Source: an uncultured Eubacteriales bacterium
GTDB taxonomy: Bacteria > Bacillota > Clostridia > Oscillospirales > Acutalibacteraceae
Assembly (NCBI GenBank): GCA_934488615.1
Contig: CAKSSJ010000028.1
Coordinates: forward strand, 1-29,725
Direction of reading: 5' to 3'
Length of the DNA stretch: 29,725 bases
Below are positions 17,807 through 24,424 of the stretch, piece by piece. The position numbers and the translations under genes were made by a program. How positions within the stretch are numbered: the first letter of the stretch is position 1; every line of letters starts with the position of its first letter. The notes beneath the pieces are model-generated. The model saw only the letters and a list, made by a program, of their open reading frames with translations, had not been told where the DNA came from and ran no database searches.

Positions 17807-19627
17807 ATGATTTTTAAACAATTTACTACCAATGAAATAAAGGCCACGGGTTGGCTCAGAAATCAGCTTGAAATTCAGGCAAAGGGTCTTTCGGGCAATC
17901 TTGACAAGATGTGGAACAGCGTCAAGGAGTCAAGCTGGATCGGCGGAAATGACGAGGGCTGGGAGCGCGTTCCATATTGGCTCGACGGTTTTGTGCCGCT
18001 CGCTTACCTACTCGATAACGACGATATGAAAGCCCGTGCGAAGAAATATATTGACGCCATTCTTGAGCGTCAGTGCGAGGACGGCTGGATCTGCCCGTGC
18101 GAAAAGGAACAACGTGTAAACTATGATATTTGGGCGTGTTTTATAATCTGCAAGGCACTTGTTGTTTATGCCGATTGTTCGGGCGATGAGCGAATCGAAA
18201 ACGCCGTCAGCCGTGCGCTGCAAAATCTCAGCTCGCACATGAACAGCCGAACTCTCTTTGATTGGGGTGCGGCTCGTTGGTTCGAGTGCCTTATCCCGAT
18301 TCTTTGGCTTCGTGAAAGAAAGCCCGAGGATTGGCAGCTTGATCTCGTTGACAAGCTCTACATACAGGGCATTGATTATAAAAAGATGTTCAAATCGTGG
18401 CGCTATGCCGAGAGACGTGAGAATTGGAGCTATCTCAATCACGTTGTCAACATTGCAATGATGCTTAAGGGTGAAGCGCTGATGACCGAATTCACCGGCG
18501 GCGACCCGAACGAATTTGCAAAGCAGGCGATGGAAATTCTTCTGCGTGACCACGGCATGGCATGCGGGCATTTCTCGGGCGATGAGTGTCTGAGCGGCAC
18601 AAGCCCCGTTCACGGCTCGGAGTGCTGTTCGGTTGCCGAGGCGATGTATTCTTACGAGTGGCTCGTTGCGCTGACGGGCGACAGCTATTGGTCGGAGCGC
18701 TTGGAAAAAACGGCGTTTAATGCTTTCCCTGCGACCGTCAGCCCCGATATGTGGACTCATCAGTACGATCAGCTGACAAATCAGGTTCAGTGCGCGCGCT
18801 TCCCTGATGGAAAACAGCCGTTTGATACGAATGGCGAGGAGTCGCACATCTTCGGGCTCGAACCGAATTTCGGTTGCTGTACCGCAAACTTTAATCAAGC
18901 TTTCCCGAAGCTTGCAATGAGCACGATGATGAAAACGGAAAAGGGCATCGCGATATGTGCCGTTGCGCCGAGCAAGGTTGAAACAGAGATTGACGGCGCA
19001 AGCTTTACTGTTGAGATAATCACAAACTACCCGTTCGAGGACGGATATAAAATCAAGGTCAATTCGGCAACTCACGATGAGCGTGAAATACTTGTTCGTA
19101 TTCCCGAAAAGGCTGTCAGCGCAAAAATTGACGGTGAAGAGGTCGGCGGCGGATTTGTGAAAATTACCCGTGATTTCTTCGGCGAGAGCGTTATCGACGT
19201 TCAATTCGATTTTAATGTTGAGCTGACGGAGCGTCCGAGCGGGCTTTTCTGCGCCGAGCGCGGTAATCTTGTTTTCTCGCTTCCGATTGGTGAGAGATGG
19301 GAGAAAAAAGAGTATGTCCGTGACGGAGTTGAAAGAAAGTTCCCGTACTGCGACTATGAAATTTTCCCGACCACGGATTGGAATTACGGCTTTGCCGACG
19401 AGAAATTCGCTGTTGAATTCGGCGAGGTAGGCAATGTTCCGTTTTCACCGAACGGCGCACCTATAAAGCTGAAAGCAAAAATGGCGCAGGTCGATTGGAA
19501 GATGACCAACGGCAGATGCGAGGAGCTTCCTGAGAGCAAAAAGGCAATCGGCGACCCGATTGAAAAGGAGCTTATTCCTTACGGCTGTACGAATCTTCGC
19601 ATGACCGAGATGCCGATAACAGAATAA
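17807..19627 (+). CDS. GH127-family beta-L-arabinofuranosidase (DUF1680)
   Basis: This 606-residue enzyme matches the DUF1680/GH127 layout: an N-terminal (alpha/alpha)6 barrel (WMNSVKESSWIGG-like start, VPYWLDGFVPLAYLLDND, IDAILERQCEDGWICP) and C-terminal beta domains. The zinc/nucleophile set known from Bifidobacterium HypBA1 (Glu, Cys, Cys, Cys) is visible as E272 and C274 in GSECCSV and C357-C358 in FGCCTAN. It should release L-arabinofuranose from plant-type glycans or related chains. There is no signal peptide, so it acts in the cytoplasm on imported oligosaccharides. It lies 10 bp after smc with AAGGAG overlapping the smc stop, so it is probably co-transcribed. Exact linkage specificity is inferred from the family only. 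Confidence 0.85.
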   Translation: MIFKQFTTNEIKATGWLRNQLEIQAKGLSGNLDKMWNSVKESSWIGGNDEGWERVPYWLDGFVPLAYLLDNDDMKARAKKYIDAILERQCEDGWICPCEKEQRVNYDIWACFIICKALVVYADCSGDERIENAVSRALQNLSSHMNSRTLFDWGAARWFECLIPILWLRERKPEDWQLDLVDKLYIQGIDYKKMFKSWRYAERRENWSYLNHVVNIAMMLKGEALMTEFTGGDPNEFAKQAMEILLRDHGMACGHFSGDECLSGTSPVHGSECCSVAEAMYSYEWLVALTGDSYWSERLEKTAFNAFPATVSPDMWTHQYDQLTNQVQCARFPDGKQPFDTNGEESHIFGLEPNFGCCTANFNQAFPKLAMSTMMKTEKGIAICAVAPSKVETEIDGASFTVEIITNYPFEDGYKIKVNSATHDEREILVRIPEKAVSAKIDGEEVGGGFVKITRDFFGESVIDVQFDFNVELTERPSGLFCAERGNLVFSLPIGERWEKKEYVRDGVERKFPYCDYEIFPTTDWNYGFADEKFAVEFGEVGNVPFSPNGAPIKLKAKMAQVDWKMTNGRCEELPESKKAIGDPIEKELIPYGCTNLRMTEMPITE

Positions 19628-19631
19628 AATT

Positions 19632-19684
19632 ACGGCTGTCAAGCTCGGCGCATAAGCGTTGCTCGAATTTGACAGCCGTTTTTA
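19632..19684 (+). terminator. Terminator after the GH127 gene (bidirectional)
   Basis: A perfect 11-bp stem, ACGGCTGTCAA (19632-19642) with TTGACAGCCGT (19669-19679), is followed by TTTTTA. On the minus strand the stem is followed by AATTTTATT, so it can also end the convergent membrane protein gene at 19710. Confidence 0.9.
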
Positions 19685-19709
19685 CTGCATATTGAAAAAA
19701 TATTATTGA

Positions 19710-21278
19710 TTACTTGTCTTGAGAATATTTTTCGTGAAGCTTAAGAGGATAAGTTGCATCCTTGAATTCCCAATGCTCAAGTCCGTACTTGACGGCGGCG
19801 ACGGGTGATGAGTGTGTAAGCTCTTTGTATTCCTCCGCGTTTTCCCACTCGTCTGACGGAATAACGTTGAAGCTCATTTGAACACTGCTTCCGAAAAGGC
19901 ATGGGTCGATCTGGCCGAGCGTTGTTTCCTGTGCAAGACGTCCGTGTGCGAGATACGGCACGTCTGCGCTGTCGCTTGTCACACTCTTTTGTGCGAGATA
20001 GTCGGCTCTGTAGGCATATGAATCAAAGTTCTGCGCCGTGAGCACAAGCATAACACAACAGCCTGCTGCAAACACAACAGGAGCGCCAATACCGATAATT
20101 TGTTTGACTTTTTTACCAATGCCGATTTCTTTAACTAAATACAAAGCATAGCAGAAAAGGATCGCAAACGTGGTGAAAAACGTTCTGTCACCCCTGTGAT
20201 TTACTATCGTCATCGGAGCGACTGCACTGCCGAGCGAAATTACGGTCATTGTAACCGAAGCAATCAAATTCTTTTGCTTTGAAAGAATCGAGACGATCAG
20301 GGCGGCAATCAAATAGACTACCTCGAGCGGCAAATATAATGTTGCCAGCTCGTTTGCTTTTTGTGCGAGAATCAAAGCAAAAACGCACGTCAGCGGAAAG
20401 ACAGCGAGTATCGCGGTCAAAATAAATTTAATGATTCTATTAGTTCCGTACTGCCTGTAAAGCACATAAATCAGAGCGGAGGAGATTATCACATAAACGA
20501 GCGCATATTGATTTGCCAAAAGCGCAAAGCTTCTCAACGTTGAGGTTATGTTGAAAATCAGTGCTTTTGTTTCAACGTATCCTCTGTAATAATCGAGCTT
20601 CTCCTTGGTGTCGGTAACTCTCGGAATGAGATACATTATCAACGTGCCGATCACCGTAAAAACCAAATTCATAATGCCGCTTGCGGACGCTTTTTTGCGG
20701 CTCATAAAATCGCCGGCAATAATCAGCGCGGCAACGCAGAGCATAACTATAGTTGTGTTCTCACTGAAAAGACAAGCGCCGATTGCCGAGAAGGCGAGCG
20801 GAATATAGAGAAAGCGTGAGCCGTTTGCTTTCAGTTTCTTGATAAATATTCCCGACGTCAGCGCAAAGGCGAGGGGAACAACATAATTGCAGAATGCGGC
20901 AATCATGCTGTAAGCCTCACGAATCAAGCCAACGGCAGGGAAGGCAATCAATACGGCAATGGGAAATATCGCTTTTTTATTTCCGTCAAAAAACAATTTA
21001 TTTGCAAGGAAAACGATCAGCGTCAGGAAAAAAGCCGAGACAAAAATCGCCGCCGTGAAATGATGCGAAAAATAAAAGCCTAAGACGTTGCCCAAAAATC
21101 TGCCGTTGCCATAATAAAGCGCCTCACGCAGAACGCTGACGATATCACCCTTGAAATCCCTTGTGAAAAGCAAAACGTCATACTGCGGATAGGTGAACAT
21201 GTACGACAGGGCAAAGCCTATGAAAACTATAATATATTGAACAGAAGAAAGAATAACAGACTTTTTGACGGTCCTCAT
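19710..21278 (-). CDS. Polytopic membrane protein, possibly DUF6056/glycosyltransferase-like
   Basis: This 522-residue protein has about ten to twelve hydrophobic helices through residue 430 and a polar, probably extracytoplasmic C-terminal region of about 90 residues (SPVAAVKYGLEHWEFKDATYPL at the end). The N-terminal loop ALYYGNGRFLGNVLGFYFSHH, after the first helix, resembles the polar loop of polytopic glycosyltransferase-like proteins in Firmicutes. That points to a role in modifying surface polysaccharide with a lipid-linked sugar, but I see no decisive motif. GGGAG precedes the ATG. The gene lies 80 bp after rplA, past a terminator, and has no clear promoter of its own. Confidence 0.7.
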   Translation of the reverse strand: MRTVKKSVILSSVQYIIVFIGFALSYMFTYPQYDVLLFTRDFKGDIVSVLREALYYGNGRFLGNVLGFYFSHHFTAAIFVSAFFLTLIVFLANKLFFDGNKKAIFPIAVLIAFPAVGLIREAYSMIAAFCNYVVPLAFALTSGIFIKKLKANGSRFLYIPLAFSAIGACLFSENTTIVMLCVAALIIAGDFMSRKKASASGIMNLVFTVIGTLIMYLIPRVTDTKEKLDYYRGYVETKALIFNITSTLRSFALLANQYALVYVIISSALIYVLYRQYGTNRIIKFILTAILAVFPLTCVFALILAQKANELATLYLPLEVVYLIAALIVSILSKQKNLIASVTMTVISLGSAVAPMTIVNHRGDRTFFTTFAILFCYALYLVKEIGIGKKVKQIIGIGAPVVFAAGCCVMLVLTAQNFDSYAYRADYLAQKSVTSDSADVPYLAHGRLAQETTLGQIDPCLFGSSVQMSFNVIPSDEWENAEEYKELTHSSPVAAVKYGLEHWEFKDATYPLKLHEKYSQDK

Positions 21279-21316
21279 TTACTTCACTCCCGTAAATCTC
21301 AAATTTAATAAAACAA

Positions 21317-21350
21317 AAAAGGTCAGACGCAATGCCCGACCTTTTTATTT
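21317..21350 (-). terminator. Terminator after rplA
   Basis: On the minus strand AAAAGGTCGGGC (21345-21334) pairs with GTCTGACCTTTT (21328-21317), with two G-T wobbles, followed by TTGTTTTATT. It closes the rpmG-secE-nusG-rplK-rplA unit. Confidence 0.85.
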
Positions 21351-21358
21351 TGTTTGAA

Positions 21359-22060
21359 TTATTCAGCAATAACTGCCTTTGCAGGGTTGATGCGTACGCC
21401 GGGGCCCATTGTTGTAGCAACAACGCAGCTTCTGATGTACTGACCCTTTGATGCGGCGGGCTTTGCCTTGTTGATAGCATCGAGGAGTGTTTTGTAGTTC
21501 TCCTGGAGCTTCTCAGCGCCGAACGAAACCTTACCGATCGGGCAGTGAATGATGTTTGTCTTGTCAAGACGGTACTCGATCTTACCTGCCTTAGCCTCTT
21601 CAACAGCCTTAGCAACGTCAGGAGTAACTGTACCTGCCTTCGGTGACGGCATAAGACCACGGGGTCCGAGAACCTTACCGAGACGACCGACAAGACCCAT
21701 CATGTTGGGAGCTGCGATAGCAACGTCGAAATCAAGGAAGCCTTCGCCCTGGATCTTAGCAACAAGATCCTCAGCGCCGACAATCTCTGCGCCTGCAGCT
21801 GCAGCTGCGTCTGCCGCGTCACCCTTAGCGAAAACAGCAACTCTTACCTTCTTACCTGTACCGTTCGGAAGAACGACAGCACCACGAACCTGCTGATCAG
21901 CGTGACGAGAGTCAACACCGAGACGAACGTGGATTTCAACAGTTTCATCAAACTTAGCGGAAGAAGTCTTGACTGCGAGATCAAGAGCCTCAGCCGGATC
22001 ATAAAGCGTAGCTCTGTCAACGAGCTTTGCGCTCTCTAAATATTTCTTACCGTGTTTCAT
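21359..22060 (-). CDS. rplA: 50S ribosomal protein L1
   Basis: This 233-residue protein has the L1 signature region, IVGAEDLVAKIQGEG, FDVAIAAPNMMGLVGRLG and KVLGPRGLMPSPKAGTVT, and the C-terminal GQYIRSCVVATTMGPGVRIN. L1 forms the mobile stalk of the 50S subunit that moves deacylated tRNA out of the E site. It is also the classic translational repressor of rplK-rplA, and a match to its rRNA site is present before rplK here. GGGAGG precedes the ATG. rplJ-rplL do not follow. Confidence 0.97.
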   Translation of the reverse strand: MKHGKKYLESAKLVDRATLYDPAEALDLAVKTSSAKFDETVEIHVRLGVDSRHADQQVRGAVVLPNGTGKKVRVAVFAKGDAADAAAAAGAEIVGAEDLVAKIQGEGFLDFDVAIAAPNMMGLVGRLGKVLGPRGLMPSPKAGTVTPDVAKAVEEAKAGKIEYRLDKTNIIHCPIGKVSFGAEKLQENYKTLLDAINKAKPAASKGQYIRSCVVATTMGPGVRINPAKAVIAE

Positions 22061-22116
22061 AAGATATTCCTCCCATTATAGTGGTTAAATCGGATTTTAC
22101 CTCCCACGCGGGAGCA

Positions 22117-22542
22117 TCAGTCTACAACAGTAACGCCCATGCTGCGTGCAGTACCTGCGATCATTGACATTGCTGTTTCGATCGTTGCTGCATTCAAGTC
22201 AGGCATCTTCTGTTCAGCGATTTTTCTAACCTGCTCACTTGTGATTGTGGCAACCTTTGTCTTGTTAGGCACACCTGAACCGCTCTCGATTCCGCAAGCC
22301 TTCTTGATAAGAACTGCTGCGGGCGGTGTCTTTGTAACGAATGTAAAAGTACGGTCTGCATAAACCGTGATAACAACGGGGATGATAAGTCCTGCGTCGT
22401 TCTTTGTACGCTCGTTGAATTCTTTTGTGAATGCCATAATGTTTACGCCGTGCTGTCCGAGTGCCGGACCAACGGGCGGAGCCGGTGTTGCTTTGCCGGC
22501 AGGGATCTGAAGCTTAATAAAGCCTACTACCTTCTGAGCCAT
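22117..22542 (-). CDS. rplK: 50S ribosomal protein L11
   Basis: The start at 22542 gives 141 residues, the standard L11 length, opening MAQKVVGFIKLQIPAGKATP followed by PPVGPALGQHGVNIM; GGAGG is 8 nt upstream. A longer frame starting at 22650 would read through the L1-binding leader and is rejected. The C-terminal rRNA-binding domain shows SGVPNKTKVATITSEQVRKI and MIAGTARSMGV. L11 binds the GTPase-associated centre of 23S rRNA. The intercistronic gap to rplA carries a short CTCCC/GGGAG hairpin (22101-22114). Confidence 0.97.
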   Translation of the reverse strand: MAQKVVGFIKLQIPAGKATPAPPVGPALGQHGVNIMAFTKEFNERTKNDAGLIIPVVITVYADRTFTFVTKTPPAAVLIKKACGIESGSGVPNKTKVATITSEQVRKIAEQKMPDLNAATIETAMSMIAGTARSMGVTVVD

Positions 22543-22563
22543 ATCTTGCACCTCCAAAATAAT

Positions 22564-22607
22564 GTGGTTCGTCGGAGCAATTTGATTGGAATTTTTGCTC
22601 CTCCCAC
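22564..22607 (-). promoter_or_regulatory. L1-binding translational operator before rplK
   Basis: On the minus strand GTGGGAGGAGCAA (22607-22595) and TTGCTCCGACGAACCAC (22580-22564) form two stems, GTGG/CCAC and GGAGCAA/TTGCTCC, separated by an asymmetric GA versus GACGAA bulge. The 23S rRNA L1 site has the same plan: GUGGGAGG on one side, CCGAC then an A-rich bulge and CCAC on the other. The element ends 8 nt before the rplK GGAGG, where bound L1 would block initiation. A GGAGC-TTCG-GCTCC tetraloop hairpin (22611-22624) stands next to it. Confidence 0.75.
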
Positions 22608-22677
22608 AACGGAGCCGAAGCTCCATGCCCCATAGGGACATATAAATCAAGCCTTGCGGCTTAATTATCGTGTTTCA

Positions 22678-23238
22678 TCAATCGGTAACGGGTTCAACTT
22701 GATCAAGCTCAAGCTCAACCAATGTTTCCTTACCGAACAATGCGGAAACCGTAACCTTGACCTTATTGTTGTCAAGATCAATTTCCTCTACCTTACCGCT
22801 GAAGCCCTCAAAGATTTCATCGGTGATGTTGACTGTGTCGCCAACCTCATACTTGACCTCAACGACCTTCTTCTCAACGCCGAGTCTGTAAACCTCTTCC
22901 TCAGTCAAGGGAATGGGCTTGCCCTCGGGACCTACGAAGCCTGTCGCACCTCTTGTGTTGCGGATAACGAGCCATGCTTCGTCGCTGATTTTCGGCATAT
23001 CGTTTTCGTCAAGGAAAGTTGCAATTTTAACCATAACGTAACCCGGGAAGATCTTGCGCTCAACCTCACGGGTCTTACCGTCCTCGCGAACCTCGACAAC
23101 GGTTTCGGTAGGAATCTTGACCTCAAAGATCTCATCCTGCATTTTGCGGTTTTCGGCAGCTTTCAAAACGTTTGTGGCTACTTTGTTTTCGTAGCCCGAG
23201 TAGGTATGAACAACATACCATCTGGCATCATTCGACAT
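22678..23238 (-). CDS. nusG: Transcription termination/antitermination factor NusG
   Basis: This 186-residue protein has the NGN domain (WYVVHTYSGYENKVATNVLK, FPGYVMVKI, VRNTRGATGFVG) and a C-terminal KOW domain (YEVGDTVNITDEIFEGFSGKV). NusG binds RNA polymerase and modulates pausing and termination. GGAGG precedes the ATG. It lies in the conserved secE-nusG-rplK-rplA order, 24 bp after secE. Confidence 0.97.
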   Translation of the reverse strand: MSNDARWYVVHTYSGYENKVATNVLKAAENRKMQDEIFEVKIPTETVVEVREDGKTREVERKIFPGYVMVKIATFLDENDMPKISDEAWLVIRNTRGATGFVGPEGKPIPLTEEEVYRLGVEKKVVEVKYEVGDTVNITDEIFEGFSGKVEEIDLDNNKVKVTVSALFGKETLVELELDQVEPVTD

Positions 23239-23262
23239 TGCCGTTCCTCCGTCTCGCTGAAA

Positions 23263-23664
23263 TTATTGAGCCGCTGTTGTGCTGCTGTCGGTCACTATGT
23301 TGATTCCCGCCGTTGTTGTTTCCGTTTCGGAAGCGGTCGTGGTTTCGGCAACAGTTGTAGTTGTGCGGTTCTCTGCGACAGTACGAAGTCCGCTGATGCC
23401 CTTAGTCAGTCCGAGGTCAACAAGGAATACGAGTACGCCGACGATTGCTATGCAAACGATGGTAACAACTGTTCCCTTGAGGACTTCCTTTGCACCGGGC
23501 CATGTGATCTTCTTGAGATCACCCTTGCTGTTTTTGAAGAAATTCTTTATGGCTTTGCCCATACGCGCGAAAACATTGGGCTTATTACTCGGCTTCTTTG
23601 AAGTCTTTTCTTTTTCAGCCTTTGCGATTTTCTTAGCAGCTTCGGAACTCTCTTTTTTTGCCAT
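23263..23664 (-). CDS. secE: Preprotein translocase subunit SecE with Thr-rich C-terminal tail
   Basis: SecE clamps SecY in the translocon. The core is FFKNSKGDLKKITWPGAKEV followed by one transmembrane helix at about residues 66-86, typical of the short Gram-positive form. The 133-residue protein is about twice the usual 60-70 residues. It has a Lys/Ala/Glu-rich N-terminal extension (residues 1-30) and about 40 extra residues after the helix (94-133) that are mostly Thr, Ser, Ala and Glu (NRTTTTVAETTTASETETTT). By SecE topology this tail is extracytoplasmic. Confidence 0.93.
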   Translation of the reverse strand: MAKKESSEAAKKIAKAEKEKTSKKPSNKPNVFARMGKAIKNFFKNSKGDLKKITWPGAKEVLKGTVVTIVCIAIVGVLVFLVDLGLTKGISGLRTVAENRTTTTVAETTTASETETTTAGINIVTDSSTTAAQ

Positions 23665-23682
23665 AACAGTTCTCCTTCCGGC

Positions 23683-23832
23683 TTACTTCGTCTCTTTGTG
23701 GAGAGTATGCTTCTTGCAGAATCTGCAATACTTGTTCATCTCCAACCTGTCGGGTGTGTTTTTCTTGTTTTTCATTGTGTCGTAATTGCGCTGCTTGCAT
23801 TCTGTGCAAGCGAGTGTAACCTTAACTCTCAT
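23683..23832 (-). CDS. rpmG: 50S ribosomal protein L33
   Basis: This 49-residue protein, MRVKVTLACTECKQRNYDTM onward, has the zinc-binding pairs CTEC (C9, C12) and CRFC (C36, C39), the C+ zinc form of L33. GGAGG precedes the ATG. It starts the rpmG-secE-nusG-rplK-rplA operon, 18 bp before secE, behind its own promoter and structured leader. Confidence 0.96.
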   Translation of the reverse strand: MRVKVTLACTECKQRNYDTMKNKKNTPDRLEMNKYCRFCKKHTLHKETK

Positions 23833-23948
23833 TTCGGCACCTCCATTTAACCGGTTTGTCCGGGATTTTAAGCCTCCCTCATACGGGAACCTACACCCTG
23901 TAAGTTCCTAAAAGAGGGCACAAAAAAAGAACCCTCTTTAAAGAGGTA
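23833..23948 (-). promoter_or_regulatory. Structured leader of rpmG-secE-nusG with possible attenuator
   Basis: Three complementary segments lie near the start of the transcript: CCTCTTT (23946-23940), AAAGAGGG (23939-23932) and CCCTCTTT (23918-23911). Pairing of the first two gives a short hairpin followed by TTCTTTTTTTG, a terminator shape; pairing of the last two places the T-run in a loop, an antiterminator shape. A second stem of 10 bp (23908-23899 with 23895-23886, read on the minus strand, one wobble) and a CCGG/CCGG hairpin near 23857-23869 follow. The ligand is unknown. Confidence 0.55.
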
Positions 23949-23953
23949 CAGTT

Positions 23954-23982
23954 ATTCTATCACAATACGCAGGTATTGTCAA
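23954..23982 (-). promoter_or_regulatory. Sigma-A promoter of the rpmG-secE-nusG-rplKA operon
   Basis: On the minus strand consensus TTGACA (23982-23977), 17 bp, then TAGAAT (23959-23954), about 120 bp before rpmG. A short palindrome, AAGCAAATTTTGCTT-like, overlaps the upstream side of the -35. Confidence 0.85.
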
Positions 23983-24039
23983 GCAAATTTTGCTTATTAT
24001 AATGTAAAACAGCAATTATTTTTGCATGTATCAATATGT

Positions 24040-24105
24040 AGCGGTGACTGTGATTTTGAACCACTAACTGCGACACGGAGAAGCACCGCAGTTAGCGGTT
24101 TTCTT
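24040..24105 (-). ncRNA. Possible small structured RNA or extended rpmG leader
   Basis: A perfect promoter (24112-24140) transcribes this stretch, which has no ORF with a ribosome binding site. CTAACTGCG (24095-24087, minus strand) pairs perfectly with CGCAGTTAG (24072-24064). Alternative pairings exist: GCGGTG (24089-24084) with CACCGC (24047-24042), and GTGGTT with AATCAC. No clear terminator follows, so the transcript may run into rpmG. It does not fold as a 7-bp-acceptor tRNA. No known RNA family was recognised. Confidence 0.35.
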
Positions 24106-24111
24106 GGATTT

Positions 24112-24140
24112 ATTATACCGTTTATATATTAAATTGTCAA
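24112..24140 (-). promoter_or_regulatory. Perfect sigma-A consensus promoter
   Basis: On the minus strand TTGACA (24140-24135), exactly 17 bp, then TATAAT (24117-24112). It starts one base after the stop codon of the 54-residue gene and points toward rpmG, with transcription expected from about 24105. Confidence 0.85.
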
Positions 24141-24305
24141 TTAAAGATCATCTGCGTCCTGCTGCGGCTTGACGGTTTCCATCGAGTTACCCGTGTAGCT
24201 GCCGAGAACGTCGGTGTCACTGCCTGCTTCCCAGTCGTTGACGATTGACTGAACGAGCGGCGAAAGCTTCAATTTTTTCTTCTTTTTGTGTTCTTTCTTG
24301 TCCAT
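24141..24305 (-). CDS. Small hypothetical protein, 54 residues
   Basis: The frame MDKKEHKKKKKLKLSPLVQS continues to the acidic end PQQDADDL. The N-terminus is a Lys-rich cluster (7 of residues 3-13) and the rest is acidic with GSYTGN in the middle. GGGAGGTG lies at a good distance before the ATG, and codon use matches the neighbouring genes, so it is very likely translated. There is no signal peptide, membrane helix or cysteine. I recall similar short proteins ending in a QDADDL-like motif in related Clostridia, but cannot name a family or role. It is divergent from mltG. Confidence 0.7.
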   Translation of the reverse strand: MDKKEHKKKKKLKLSPLVQSIVNDWEAGSDTDVLGSYTGNSMETVKPQQDADDL

Positions 24306-24350
24306 TAAAAATCACCTCCCACAATAATATTTGCAGAAAGCTCATGTTTA

Positions 24351-24379
24351 TTGACACGAAAACAAAAAAGATGTATGAT
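24351..24379 (+). promoter_or_regulatory. Sigma-A promoter of the mltG-PPTase-SGNH operon
   Basis: Consensus TTGACA (24351-24356), a 17-bp spacer and TATGAT (24374-24379), 45 bp before the mltG start. Confidence 0.85.
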
Positions 24380-24424
24380 ATACAAAAATGATACCGAACA
24401 AATTTGAATATATGAGGTATAAAA

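Noticed and set aside
18008..19204. 398-codon open frame on the minus strand
   Set aside because: It is antisense to the GH127 gene, with no ribosome binding site or recognisable motifs.
22654..23601. 315-codon open frame on the plus strand
   Set aside because: It is antisense to nusG and secE, which are certain; its product is low-complexity and it is a shadow of their codon bias.
24042..24095. tRNA-like sequence (GGTTCAAAATC loop, GCGGTG/CACCGC ends)
   Set aside because: Only about 48 nt separate the would-be acceptor arms, there is no anticodon arm, and the loop has an extra base.
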